64,000 bases of DNA, taken from assembly GCF_013623775.1 (NCBI RefSeq), contig NZ_JABFAM010000012.1, positions 105,631 through 169,630 of the forward strand. The letters run 5' to 3'. Below the pieces are notes generated by a model. The model did no database searches, had not been told where the DNA came from, and worked only from the letters and a program-made list of their open reading frames with translations. Positions 43,226 through 52,715 of this stretch are shown in pieces. Numbering within the stretch: the stretch's first letter is position 1; every line of letters starts with the position of its first letter. A program made the translations under genes and the position numbers. Origin of the DNA: Rufibacter sp. XAAS-G3-1. GTDB taxonomy: Bacteria; Bacteroidota; Bacteroidia; Cytophagales; Hymenobacteraceae.

Positions 43226-44311
43226 CTACAACTCCTGGTTCCTTTTCCGGTTCCGTTGGATTAACTGGTGGATGTAGCGTAGTTTCTCTATCACCGGCTG
43301 TGAGAAAGTCTCGGGGAGCAGGTCGGGGAGGCCCAGGGAGCGGTTCACTTCGTTTACTTTCAGGCTTAGGTCTGCATAGCGGGTCAGCATTTCCTCTAAC
43401 TGGGTGTCTACCAAATCTTCACTCGGCAATTCCAGAAGATCTTGGTTATCGGCGGTGTCCAGGACGGCCATCATGTCTAGGTAGGTACCCCAGGTTTCGG
43501 CGAAGTCTTCCCAGGAGTGCATGGTGGCGTAGGCGCTGATGTAGCGAAGGGCCCAGTTGGCTTTAGGCCCGTTTCTGTAGTACTGATCCATGGCATCAGA
43601 ATAGGAGGGATTTTCATGATCCCCGAAGATGGCTTTGTAGGCCTCCTCGTCTTTGCCCTGTACCAGCAACTGCCAGTAGTAATGGCCAACCTCATGCCGG
43701 AAATGCCCGATCAACGTGCGCTGGGTTTCGCCGAAGGCCACCCGCAGTTTCTCGCGCTCTACCGGGTCGGCTTCACTGAGGTTGATGGTGATTTTGCCAT
43801 CGGCGTGGCCGGTAAATACTTTTTCGCCCTTTTCCAAGCCTATCCAGCCTAAAACGGGAGAAGCTTCTATGTCTTCTTTGAAGTCAAAGGAGAGGGGCAG
43901 TTCAAAGTTTTGGGCTTTGGAGCCGTAGGGCAAGCCTAAGGTATCCAGCAGATACAACAGGCGGCGTTTGGCTATTTCCAGGTGGTACCATTTCTGGGCG
44001 TTGCCCTCCACAGATAAATCTGGGATGGTTTCGGTGAGCTGACAATAACGGCACAGTTGATAGAAGTTGTGAGGAGGGCCCTGCGGTGCTTCTATCATGC
44101 GGTTGCAAACATTGTGTGCCGAATAGTTGTAGCATTTTACCACGTGTGACTGGCACTGGGGGTTGGTACAGGTGTAGCCGCCTTTCCCGTCCAGTTCTAT
44201 GGCGTGCATGCCTTTACACACCGGGCACCAACCCACTTCTCTGTTGCATGACACACAGAAGGAGTTCTCAAAGAATAGCTTATTACCGCAAGTGCAGTGA
44301 AATGTCTTCAT
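43226..44311 (-). CDS. Zinc-ribbon putative metallopeptidase (COG4307)
   Basis: The 361-residue protein opens with two zinc-ribbon-like Cys clusters (Cys6, Cys8, Cys19, Cys22, then Cys29, Cys32 and later Cys pairs) and has the zincin motif HFRHEVGHYYW (His206, Glu207, His210). It matches the putative zinc-binding metallopeptidase family COG4307. It is 78 bases from a transglutaminase gene and therefore belongs to the conserved ATP-grasp neighbourhood. Start is ATG at 44311. Confidence 0.85.
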   Translation of the reverse strand: MKTFHCTCGNKLFFENSFCVSCNREVGWCPVCKGMHAIELDGKGGYTCTNPQCQSHVVKCYNYSAHNVCNRMIEAPQGPPHNFYQLCRYCQLTETIPDLSVEGNAQKWYHLEIAKRRLLYLLDTLGLPYGSKAQNFELPLSFDFKEDIEASPVLGWIGLEKGEKVFTGHADGKITINLSEADPVEREKLRVAFGETQRTLIGHFRHEVGHYYWQLLVQGKDEEAYKAIFGDHENPSYSDAMDQYYRNGPKANWALRYISAYATMHSWEDFAETWGTYLDMMAVLDTADNQDLLELPSEDLVDTQLEEMLTRYADLSLKVNEVNRSLGLPDLLPETFSQPVIEKLRYIHQLIQRNRKRNQEL

Positions 44312-44389
44312 TCAAGTAAAATTCGTTAGCTTTGCCTGCTGGTTTTCTTAAAACAGCCGTTTTTCGCAGGAACTAGATTGTTTCTGCTG

Positions 44390-45286
44390 TTAGGCTTGCA
44401 CGCTGGTTTGTACGGGTTGCGGGATGTTCTCTGCCCCTTGAAGGGGCGTTACCTGCACGCCATAATTTGTCTTTTGCTTGCCGTTGGTCTTGAGCGTTCC
44501 TTTGATGGGGCTACAGTCTGAGTAGTCTGAGCCGTGGGCTGCTTTGAGGTAATGCGCATCAGCGAGCAGGTTGTTGGTGGGGTCAAACCCCTGCCACCCG
44601 AAACCCGGAATATAGGCCTCGGCCCAGGCGTGCATGACCGCCGAGCCGGCCAGTTCCAGGCCTTGGTTCAGGTACCCCGAGACGTACCGGCACGGAATCT
44701 TGTTGAGCCGCGCGACGCCTATGAAGATATGCGTGTAATCCTGACAGACCCCGCGGCCCAACTTCAGGACTTCGTTTGCCGAGGTACACACGTGCGTAGG
44801 TTCGGGGTCAAACTCCAGCAGGTCAAAGATAAAATTGTTTAATTGCTGCAGGTACTCATACACGCCCTGGTTGGGCTGGCGCATGAGTAGTTTGGGGCGG
44901 TAGGCTTCTTTGATGCGGGTGTAATGGTCAAACCCCAGGTACAGGTGATTCTCCAGGTAGAAAGAATGGTCATGCAGCAGGCGTTGCTCTTCTTCTACCG
45001 GCAAGGTGTCTTCCAAGGGAAAAGGCATCACACTTTTCTCCACAATGGCCCGCATCTGGAACTCAAACTCCGTGAACGGTTCTACCGAGTACAGGTTGGT
45101 CACTTCAAAACCGAACGGGTTGGTATGCTGAAACACCTCGGCGTCCAGAGAGTTGGTCATGGTCACGTTGCGCACCACCTGGCTCTCGTTTTCGCAAGGC
45201 AGGATCAGGAAAGAAAAGAAGGCCTCCCTTACGTTTTCGGCATACGTGTTATGGGTGCGGTACACCACTTCGTATTCTGTCTTCAT
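44390..45286 (-). CDS. Transglutaminase-like peptidase
   Basis: From ATG 45286 (MKTEYEVVYRTHN) the protein is 298 residues; a TTG at 45301 is also possible. It has the papain-like triad in transglutaminase order: Cys in LGRGVCQDYTH, His in VMHAWAEAY and Asp in GFDPTNN. The N-terminal beta domain is the COG1305 form. It lies 22 bases after the alpha-E gene. Together with alpha-E and ATP-grasp it forms the operon predicted to make and process a peptide or amide modification. Confidence 0.9.
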   Translation of the reverse strand: MKTEYEVVYRTHNTYAENVREAFFSFLILPCENESQVVRNVTMTNSLDAEVFQHTNPFGFEVTNLYSVEPFTEFEFQMRAIVEKSVMPFPLEDTLPVEEEQRLLHDHSFYLENHLYLGFDHYTRIKEAYRPKLLMRQPNQGVYEYLQQLNNFIFDLLEFDPEPTHVCTSANEVLKLGRGVCQDYTHIFIGVARLNKIPCRYVSGYLNQGLELAGSAVMHAWAEAYIPGFGWQGFDPTNNLLADAHYLKAAHGSDYSDCSPIKGTLKTNGKQKTNYGVQVTPLQGAENIPQPVQTSVQA

Positions 45287-45308
45287 ATAGGCAAGGCCCA
45301 ACCGGGCA

Positions 45309-46262
45309 TCAATTGTATTTTAAATATTTAACGTCCAGTAAATGGGCAAGCTCATACACGTCATCCAGGGTTCTCTTCAGGAACTGGGTGGCGCGGTCAT
45401 CCACTTCCTCTATGGTGAGGTACTGGAACCGGCAAGCCAGTTTACCGGCCATAAACTCCAGAGATTCTTTCTTGCTTTCTTCCTGCTGAAAAGAGATTCC
45501 CTCAATGCATTCCCTTACCCATGTAAGGCTATACGCAACTGACTTAGGAAACTGGGTATCTAAAAGCAAAAAATCTAACACGTGCGTGCGGGTAGGGCTG
45601 GTTTTATGGCAGCGCATGAACATGTCAAAGGCCTCGGTGCTCTTGAGGGTGGTGCTCCACTGGTAGTTTTCCAGCGCGGTGCCCTGCTTGAGGGTGTCAA
45701 ACTTTTCAATGTCCTCCAGCTTGGTTTGCAGAATCCGGATGACCTGGATGGCCCGCTCCAGGTGCATGCCCAGCGAGATGAGCATCCAGACATCATTGTG
45801 GAGCAGCGTGTTTTCTATGTACCCTTTGGTGATGTAGCTGTTCTCTTCAATGCGGCGGGCGAAGTACTCAATTTCCTCGGCGGGCATCTCTGCCGTCATC
45901 AGTTCATTCACCTTGTGGTAAAACCGGTTAATGGCTTCCCACAGCTCTATGGAGATACTGTCGCGCGAACCACGGGCATTCTCTCGGATGCGGCCAATGT
46001 AGGAGACAATGGAGAACAGGTTGGCTTCTGAGATAGAAATAAAATCAATGACTTTGTCGTCTTCCAGTTTCTCGTGTACCCCAAAGTAGGCGTCTTTGCT
46101 GCCCGCCATGTTCAGAATAGACTCCAGAATCAAGTCCCGGTTCTGCCCCAGCGGCGCATCTACGGAAGAGACATATTGTACCCGGGTGTACCGGGCTATG
46201 TGTTCGGCTCTCTCAATGTAGCGCCCCATCCAAAACAAGCTATTTCCAATTCGTGAAAGCAT
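45309..46262 (-). CDS. Alpha-E domain protein (COG2307)
   Basis: The 317-residue all-helical protein begins MLSRIGNSLFWMGRYIERAEH, the COG2307/DUF403 signature, with RENARGSRDSISIELWEAIN later. Its biochemical role is unknown; it always pairs with the permuted ATP-grasp enzyme. It sits between the ATP-grasp and transglutaminase genes. Confidence 0.92.
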   Translation of the reverse strand: MLSRIGNSLFWMGRYIERAEHIARYTRVQYVSSVDAPLGQNRDLILESILNMAGSKDAYFGVHEKLEDDKVIDFISISEANLFSIVSYIGRIRENARGSRDSISIELWEAINRFYHKVNELMTAEMPAEEIEYFARRIEENSYITKGYIENTLLHNDVWMLISLGMHLERAIQVIRILQTKLEDIEKFDTLKQGTALENYQWSTTLKSTEAFDMFMRCHKTSPTRTHVLDFLLLDTQFPKSVAYSLTWVRECIEGISFQQEESKKESLEFMAGKLACRFQYLTIEEVDDRATQFLKRTLDDVYELAHLLDVKYLKYN

Positions 46263-46484
46263 ATTTTATAGTTCTGAGTCTTGAGTCCTGAGTTCTGAGT
46301 CAGGAGTTCGAATGATTTTTGGTGGTGATACTTTTTTGATCATCCTCCTTTGAAGGGGGTAGGGGGATGATTACTCTTGCAGATCATGGCATTTGCCGAG
46401 GATCATTCTGTTTGTCATTTATGCTGAGACAGATGGATCTTCGACGGCCTTATCATCCCCTACCCCCTTCAAAGGGGGACTGAA
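46263..46484. repeat. Operon gap with family B element and tandem heptamers
   Basis: This 222-base gap between ATP-grasp (upstream) and alpha-E holds a family B element at 46343-46480 with arms of about 28 bases and, at 46269-46308, a run of TTCTGAGT/CTTGAGT/CCTGAGT heptamers. The element begins only a few bases after the ATP-grasp stop, so it interrupts an operon and may uncouple the genes. Confidence 0.7.
46343..46480. mobile_element. Family B inverted-repeat element inside operon
   Basis: Arms CTTTGAAGGGGGTAGGGGG and complement with minor mismatches; inside, TTACTCTTGCAGATCATGG aligns with the interior of 61798-61952. It lies between two genes that are normally tightly linked. Confidence 0.7.
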
Positions 46485-48101
46485 TCAGATACCTTTTCCC
46501 TCTGCTATTCCGCCTTGGGTGCCCATAGACATGCCTTGCGGGCCCATGGTCATGGTTTCGCCGTTCATGGTCATGCTTTGCTCCAGGGAGCCGCTTTGTT
46601 TCATAGACATGCCCGCGCCGTCTTCGGCCATTACCCAGGTGTCTTTAGAGCCGCCGCCCTGCGAGGAGTTCACAATGAGGCTGCCTTTTTTGAGGGCCAC
46701 CCGTGATAAGCCTCCTTTCAGCACAAACTGCCGGTCTTTGCCCAAAAGGGTGAAGGAGCGAAGATCCACGTGGCGGGGCTCAAACTGGTCTTCGCCTTCA
46801 ATGAAGGTGGCGTGCATGGAAAGGTTCATGATAGGCTGCGCGATGTATTTGCGCCGGTTCTCGGTTACCAGGTTCTTGAACTCGCTCAGTTCTTCCTTGG
46901 AGGCTTTGCTCCCGATTAAGATGCCGTACCCACCGCTTTCGTCTACCGGTTTTATCACCAGCTTGTCCATGTTCTCCAGCACGTATTGGAAGTCGTCGTC
47001 TTTCTCGCAGCGGTACGTGTGTACGTTGTTGAGAATAGGCTCCTGTTGCAGGTAATATTTGATGATGTCGGGTACGTAGGTGTAGACTGCTTTGTCATCG
47101 GCGAAGCCGGTGCCGGGGGCGTTGATCAGGTTTACGTTGCCTTTTTTATAGGCCGCCATGATGCCGGGAACGCCCAGCATAGAGTCTGGTTTGAAGGCCA
47201 TAGGATCCAGGAAGTCATCGTCCAGGCGGCGGTACACCACGTCTACCCGCTTGGGGCCGTTGATGGTCTTCATGTACACGAAGTTCTTGTCTACGTACAG
47301 GTCGCGGCCTTCCACCAGCGGCACGCCCATGGTCAGGGCCAGGAACGCGTGCTCAAAGTACGCCGAGTTGTACACGCCCGGCGTGAGCACCACGCAGGTG
47401 GGCGCATCAATGCCGTTGGGCGCCACTGACTGCATGGTGGCCAGCAGTTCCTGCGGATATTCCTGTACGGTTTGCACATTGAACTGCCGGAACATCTGAA
47501 ACAACGTCCGTTTCATGGCTACACGGTTAGACAGCACGTAGCTGATGCCGGACGGGCACCGCAGGTTGTCTTCCAGCACGTAGTATTCGCCGTCTGAGTG
47601 CTTGATGAGGTCGGTGCCGGAAATGTGGTTGTAGATGCCGCCCACGGGCTTGATGTCCAGCATGGCCTTGAGGTAGTTCTTGGACGAGAAGATTAGCTCA
47701 GCGGGTACTACTTTGTCTTTTAAAATGTGCTGATTGGAGTAGATGTCCTGGATAAACAGGTTCATGGCCACGCAGCGCTGCAGAATGCCTTCTTCCACTT
47801 TGGCCCACTCGGCGGCCGGAATGATGCGGGGGAACAGGTCAAACGGGAAGATGCGCTCCACGCCCTTGGCTTTGTCTGAGTACACCGAGAACGTGATGCC
47901 CTGGTTGAAGAAGGACATCTTGGCGTGCTCATTCAGTTCTTTGAATTCGTCTTTGGTGAACTCCAGAAACTGGCGGTAGACGGCCTCGTAATGCGGATGA
48001 ACCTGACCCGGTGCCCGGAAAACCTCATCTAAAAAAGTAGGCGGAATCTGGTAATTGCTAAATACTTCACTTGTCTGGTTCTGGCGCACAGCTGCATCCA
48101 T
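46485..48101 (-). CDS. Circularly permuted ATP-grasp protein (COG2308)
   Basis: The 538-residue protein matches the circularly permuted type 2 ATP-grasp family: GISYVLSNRVAMKRTLFQMFRQF, DVVYRRLDDDFLDPMAF, LINAPGTGFADDKAVYTYVP and KPVDESGGYGILIG. It likely couples ATP to form an amide or peptide bond. It has an unusual C-terminal tail rich in Met, Gly and Gln (residues about 485-538; GMSMKQSGSLEQSMTMNG). First gene of the operon with alpha-E and transglutaminase. Start ATG at 48101. Confidence 0.92.
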   Translation of the reverse strand: MDAAVRQNQTSEVFSNYQIPPTFLDEVFRAPGQVHPHYEAVYRQFLEFTKDEFKELNEHAKMSFFNQGITFSVYSDKAKGVERIFPFDLFPRIIPAAEWAKVEEGILQRCVAMNLFIQDIYSNQHILKDKVVPAELIFSSKNYLKAMLDIKPVGGIYNHISGTDLIKHSDGEYYVLEDNLRCPSGISYVLSNRVAMKRTLFQMFRQFNVQTVQEYPQELLATMQSVAPNGIDAPTCVVLTPGVYNSAYFEHAFLALTMGVPLVEGRDLYVDKNFVYMKTINGPKRVDVVYRRLDDDFLDPMAFKPDSMLGVPGIMAAYKKGNVNLINAPGTGFADDKAVYTYVPDIIKYYLQQEPILNNVHTYRCEKDDDFQYVLENMDKLVIKPVDESGGYGILIGSKASKEELSEFKNLVTENRRKYIAQPIMNLSMHATFIEGEDQFEPRHVDLRSFTLLGKDRQFVLKGGLSRVALKKGSLIVNSSQGGGSKDTWVMAEDGAGMSMKQSGSLEQSMTMNGETMTMGPQGMSMGTQGGIAEGKGI

Positions 48102-49200
48102 ATCTGTAGGTCTAAAAACGTTAATTTACTTGTAAGAGGTGCACCAATCCATGGGCAAGGCCGGCGTTGTCTGGGTGCCTGGATTTTGCCCGCGCCCCTG
48201 TACTTGCGTTGCTCTGGCACCATTGGCGGCATGATGCAGTTTGGGTAATAGGATCTGAAACTTTGCTGTTTCTGCTGGTGGAGCTCAACGTCACGTTCGC
48301 TTCACAAGAGTATCTTCTTTGCCTGCCTGGTACCTCCTTAGACTGCCCCTTACGGAAAAGGGAGGGGTCTTTGTTGAGCATCTGCCAGGAAAAAAACCGG
48401 ATGGGCTAAAAATCAGTATTTGTCTTAAACGGGATAGTAGTTTACGCAATGGATCTTAGCCAGTAAAAGTATCTATTCATCTGTGTGGGGCGGAAGAGGA
48501 GGAGGGAGAGAAAGGCTTATGCCCAGGCAAAGGGTGTGGTGTAAACTTGGTTTATGCAGTGCTTGCCGGGAAGAATGTTATGTGTAATTAGGGAGTTCTG
48601 CTGTGTTTTTGCGAAGGGAAATGTACCTTTTGGTTTATTTCTGTGCTTTGGCATCAGCCTGGAGCTGGGTTCTTTGGAGAATGTTCCTTCTTGGTTATTT
48701 TTATATTGCGATTGGTGGGTGCATGCCTTACGGTGTTTCCGTGGCTGCATTAGTTTGTGCATGCCTTATGGTGTTCCCCTGGCTTGGCTGCTTTTGCGTG
48801 GATGCAGGTGCTGTATTGTTTCACCTCTGGCGGTAAGCGCTCACGGCCGCGGGGCCCCGTCTTCCCCTCTCGCACTGCCCTTTCGGCCTGGGAAGATATT
48901 CGCTCTTAGTTGATGCCTGTCCAGGGCCAAAAGCGAGGCGCGCTCGGGGAAGACTGGAACTGGGGAAAGGTGTATTCCCCTTTTTCTATAGCATTATGGC
49001 GCGGATTTACTTCCGTGACTTTCGATAATGCTTCAAAAAGTACTTGAAAAGACCAGGCATGCCTTGTCTCAACCGCGCATTGCTATCTCCTGCAAAAACG
49101 TATTCCCCTCCTTGGAGGGGTAGGGGTGGGTTCTGGTTCTGCATCATCTTCTTCAAAAGCACACCAAACATCCACTAGTGGTGTAAGGAAGTGTAGAGGG

Positions 49201-49239
49201 CGTTTCAGGCCTGTTTTCGTTAAAATAGGCCTGAAACGC
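49201..49239. repeat. Family A hairpin, near-perfect copy
   Basis: CGTTTCAGGCCTGTTTT with loop CGTT and the complementary arm AAAATAGGCCTGAAACG gives one of the cleanest copies in the window. Confidence 0.85.
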
Positions 49240-49367
49240 TTAATGGCTTGTTTTAAGCTTACATTCTCTGTGCCAGTCTTACAAAGGGAGAAGTCACTTG
49301 CCCGGAGTGGAAGGCTGACTTATTTTGATGCATTGAAACTTACCAGAATATCTTTATTCCTAACATT

Positions 49368-49548
49368 GAACCTGTTTCGCATCTCCTTCTGAGGAAAAAT
49401 GCTTACCCCTTTCTGGTGCAAGCGTCCGCTGGTGCTGCTGTTTTGGGGCTGCTTTCGTGAAAACAGGCCTATAACAGCACGCGTAGCACGTTGGGGAAGG
49501 CACTAGCGGATGCTTGCACCAGTCATTTTTGTAATACTAAACAGCTTC
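49368..49548. mobile_element. Composite inverted-repeat element, variant F4
   Basis: Ends are GAACCTGTTT and complement of GAAGCTGTTT. Nested inside are TGGTGCAAGC-TCCGCT and its inverted copy, and a family A hairpin at 49438-49476. Length is 181 bp. It is a shorter relative of the 202-bp elements, ending about 30 bases before the esterase ATG. Confidence 0.65.
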
Positions 49549-49579
49549 TCCTGTAGGAACAAACCCATCGCAAACCTTT

Positions 49580-50686
49580 ATGAAAATTCCATACGTTTAC
49601 CTTGCTGCCGCGCTTTGTGCCTTTTACGTTGGCTGTACTTCTCTGAAAAATACTTCCGGAAACCAGACGCCCCAGGAGTTGCCCGCTACTGCGTTGCAGC
49701 CGGTGGGCAGGTATCTGGTGAACAATGCGCAACACCTGGAGTTGGTTTCTTCGGCGGCCCATGTAGGGTTTAGCTTTGAAGGCCCGCAGGCCAGGGTCAT
49801 TGCCTCGGCAGCCTATGCCGGTGCCCACAGTTACCTGCAGTACGAGTTGGATGGCGTCTACCAGAAAAGAGTGAGAATAAATGGGCGGCCAGATACCGTA
49901 ACTATTTCTGCACCAACGGCCGGGAAGCATACGGTTTGGCTGTACAAAACCACCGAGGCCCATACCGGTGCACTGGTAATCCAGAAAATTGTAGCGCCTG
50001 AGGCGGCGGCCCTGACAAGACCAGCAGCGCCTTTGATTGAGTTCATTGGCAATAGCATTACGTGCGGCGCGGCGGCAGATCCGTCAGACGTTCCCTGCGG
50101 CACCGGCGAATACCACGACCAGCACAATGCCTACCAGGCCTATGGCCCCCGGGTGGCCCGGGCCGTGAACGCTAATTTTATGTTGAGCAGCGTAAGTGGC
50201 TACGGGGCCTATCGCAACTGGAACACTAATGGGCCTACCTTGCCCCAAGTGTATGAGAAAATAGATTTCCAGGCCAAGACTGCCCGGCAATGGGATTTCA
50301 GTAAGCTCTCGCCGCAGATTGTGAGCATTGCCTTAGGTACCAACGATTTCAGTGATGGAGACGGCAAAACCCCGCGGTTGCCTTTTGACAGCGCACGGTT
50401 TGTGACGGCTTATGTCGGGTTCGTGAAGAAGGTTAAATCTAAATACCCGCAGGCGCAGATTGCGTTGCTGAGTAGCCCCATGCTGAACGGCCCCAGAAAG
50501 CAAACCCTGGAAAACTGCCTCGCCGCTGTGAAAACGCAAATAGATACTGCGTACCCGTCCTCTAAGCCGGTGGCCCTCCATTTCTTTAAACCCATGCAAG
50601 CCAGCGGCTGCTCGGGACACCCCAGCGTGGCTGAGCACGGTGTGATGGCGGCAGAACTGGAGCCTTTCTTTAGAGGATTGTTGTAA
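49580..50686 (+). CDS. SGNH/GDSL hydrolase lipoprotein (CE2-like carbohydrate esterase)
   Basis: The 368-residue protein has a lipobox ending in GCTS (Cys20), an N-terminal beta-sandwich (about 40-150) and an SGNH domain: IEFIGNSITCG (nucleophile Ser), IALGTNDFSDGDG and the HPSVAEHG block (catalytic His/Asp region). The order is that of family 2 carbohydrate esterases, which remove acetyl groups from xylan or related glycans. It is probably on the cell surface or periplasm. Start ATG at 49580 (MKIPYVYLAA). Confidence 0.9.
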   Translation: MKIPYVYLAAALCAFYVGCTSLKNTSGNQTPQELPATALQPVGRYLVNNAQHLELVSSAAHVGFSFEGPQARVIASAAYAGAHSYLQYELDGVYQKRVRINGRPDTVTISAPTAGKHTVWLYKTTEAHTGALVIQKIVAPEAAALTRPAAPLIEFIGNSITCGAAADPSDVPCGTGEYHDQHNAYQAYGPRVARAVNANFMLSSVSGYGAYRNWNTNGPTLPQVYEKIDFQAKTARQWDFSKLSPQIVSIALGTNDFSDGDGKTPRLPFDSARFVTAYVGFVKKVKSKYPQAQIALLSSPMLNGPRKQTLENCLAAVKTQIDTAYPSSKPVALHFFKPMQASGCSGHPSVAEHGVMAAELEPFFRGLL

Positions 50687-51028
50687 CCTGCGTGCAGTGC
50701 GTATTTTTTCAGCTGCTATGGCGCGGATGTACTTCCGCGCCATAACTGGTTTTGGGTATAAGCAGCAGTAGGGGGGTAAATTCTCTATGCTGAAAGGTAC
50801 ACCTGGGCTTCTTTCAGTACCTATCCGGTAAGGCGGGTACAGGTCACATTTGTATGAACAGCGTAATGCCTGCCGCTAAAGATTTGGCGGTTGGTTGCTC
50901 GGGGTTATGAAGAATGAATCAAGTGGTACGCTACTAAACCAAAAGCTGGGGGGAGTGCTTCGGCTTTTCTTTATTTTATCGAAAGCAGGGGGAGTGCTTT
51001 CGACTTTTTGTTTGGACAACCGGGGGAG
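50687..51028. other. Intergenic with hairpins and G-runs
   Basis: A stem of ATGGCGCGGA with complement near 50718-50747 follows the esterase and may terminate it. Two hairpins with G-rich loops (AAGC...GCTT near 50941-50968, and TCGAAAGCA with complement at 50979-51003) are followed by T-runs on the + strand. The word GGGGGAG occurs three times. No gene. Confidence 0.5.
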
Positions 51029-51931
51029 TTAGTTGCTGCTTTTGATTTGTCGGTTAATGACTTCCAGAATTAAGCGTTCAATGACATCGTTCTCTAGCTC
51101 TGGATTACTACTGGCTATGAACTCAAACACTTTGTTCTGCAGCCGTTGTTTTTCTATTTCCGTTCGGTTTTTCAGCCCAGAGGCTTTCACGTACTGGTCA
51201 ATCTTGGAGGTGACAAAAATCTCCAGATTCTCGGGCCGCAGAAAAATGTCGGTGAAGTTGTTCACGGCAATGTTGCCCGGCGCCCCGGCTCTCCCGGTAG
51301 AAGACTCCTTGCGGATGTTGTTTTTGATGGTTTTAACCTCTTCGGTCAATTTTTCAATAGAATCCAGAATGATCTTGTCCGCAGAAACTTCCTTGGCAGA
51401 TACCTTTTCGCTCTTGTCTTCTCCTAGTTCCTTGAAAAAGGTCACCGCGCCGGGGTTCTCTTCATAGGTTCTGTAGGTGGTCTCAATCTTACTTCTGAGT
51501 TCTTTCTTGAAGGCCACAATGGGAGTAAACCTTAAGTCTCTGGGGTAGGTGATGGGCTTGATGGGCGATGCGTCAAAGTTGTAGTCGGTCACATCGTCTT
51601 TGATGATGATGGTGGGTTTGTCCAGAGCCAAGCGCAGGCCCAGCTCAAACATCACTTTAGGGTTTTTGGCGCTCACATCAAAAACGATGATGGGATTGGT
51701 GTAAATGCTATGCACGTTCCGCTTGTGAATAATACCCGTCTCGTCTGCATTGCTGACCAGTAAAGGTTCAAACCCCGCGTCTTTGATCACATCCTGCACA
51801 ATAGACAGTACTTCTATCCAATGTTCGGCGGGTAACCCGTCTATGGCTGAGATGGGCATTATGACCCCACAGGTCATGATGCCCTTTTCTTTATTGTTTT
51901 CTCCTATTTTTACTTGAGCCTTGGTACTCAT
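51029..51931 (-). CDS. NDT/TIR-like nucleotide-binding protein, unknown role
   Basis: The 300-residue protein has an N-terminal Rossmann-like domain (about 20-150) with YTNPIIVFDVSAKNPKVMF then ELGLRLALDKPTIIIKDD, the order of nucleoside 2-deoxyribosyltransferases and of TIR-like/STALD nucleotide-processing domains, with a candidate catalytic Glu96. A helical linker and a helical C-terminal domain (about 225-300) follow. Such domains in Bacteroidota are found in defence systems, but here the gene stands alone, so a defence role is only possible. No signal peptide. Start ATG at 51931. Confidence 0.7.
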   Translation of the reverse strand: MSTKAQVKIGENNKEKGIMTCGVIMPISAIDGLPAEHWIEVLSIVQDVIKDAGFEPLLVSNADETGIIHKRNVHSIYTNPIIVFDVSAKNPKVMFELGLRLALDKPTIIIKDDVTDYNFDASPIKPITYPRDLRFTPIVAFKKELRSKIETTYRTYEENPGAVTFFKELGEDKSEKVSAKEVSADKIILDSIEKLTEEVKTIKNNIRKESSTGRAGAPGNIAVNNFTDIFLRPENLEIFVTSKIDQYVKASGLKNRTEIEKQRLQNKVFEFIASSNPELENDVIERLILEVINRQIKSSN

Positions 51932-52715
51932 ATGTGTTAGTATGGGTATAAGTATATTCTTATTTTATCTGCTGATATATCTTCTAGCTGACAGTGCTGC
52001 TTCTGCCATCTATAAACAATATCTGATAAAATATTGAGATTCTTAAATTCAGAAAATACATCTAAGGATTCAGACCCTTTTTCCTGAGTTCCGTAGAAGG
52101 CAAGTTTTACTGGCTAACTACACCAGAACCATAAAAAAGCCGTTTTCAGTCCAGAAAAAGTAAAGGCATCTATTTGAATAAATATTCCAAAAAAATAATA
52201 TTTTGTTCTAGTTTAGAGGGGAGAAGTGCCTTGGCAAGTACTTGTTCCGCCAAAAATATGGTTGGTTAATATTTTAACGGCAGAATGCACTTTCTTAGTA
52301 CATTGCAACTGTAAAGCAGAATCATGTAATCCCTTTCGTGCTGCGTCATGTCCAATTTGTTCAAAATATTGCCCGTTCACATTGGCTTGCTCGTTTTAAG
52401 GGTAGTAGCAAGAGGTTATATTCTTGCGGGTTTTTAAACAAGTGAGTCTAATAATGTAATTATTCTGTGTGATTGTAACTGGGCTAAATTTGGAATGTTT
52501 GGTTGTGAGGTGTGGTAAAGCCTTACAGAAAGTCATCTCAGGTTCAGGTAAATTATATTTATAAGTGATGGATAGGAGTTTCTTCCAGGTTTTAGATAAA
52601 ACCTGGAGAACAGGGCACAGCAGTACGGAAGAAACGTGAACCAAGTGCAAAGACAGTTGAACAGTGAGGGGGGATAATAGAAGCTTGAAACGTAGATACC
52701 TCCCAAAGGTTGACG
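51932..52715. other. AT-rich intergenic region, no gene seen
   Basis: This 784-base AT-rich stretch has no protein-like frame; a hairpin CCAGGTTTTAGATAAAACC near 52587 and a faint family A right arm near 52135 are the only structures noted. It may hold the promoter of the NDT/TIR-like gene. Confidence 0.45.

Larger units (their letters stand above)
48102..49579. repeat. 1.48-kb repeat-rich gap before esterase gene
   Basis: No gene is supported. Parts: direct repeats of GTGCATGCCTTA-GGTGTT-CC about 38 bases apart near 48718-48798; a GC-rich word with GCGGGGCCCCGTCTTCCCC and a matching GGGGAAGACTGG further on (48850-48960); a partial family B word at about 49099-49130; hairpin A at 49201-49239; and a composite element at 49368-49548 ending near the esterase start. 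Frames here follow the repeats. Confidence 0.6.

Noticed and set aside
46300..46312. GTTCGAATG word that resembles a tRNA T-loop
   Set aside because: No acceptor or anticodon stem is found around it.
48517..48913. Open frames of 77-119 codons with Trp/Phe/Leu-rich or Lys/Asn-rich translations
   Set aside because: They run through direct repeats and give low-complexity proteins without motif support.
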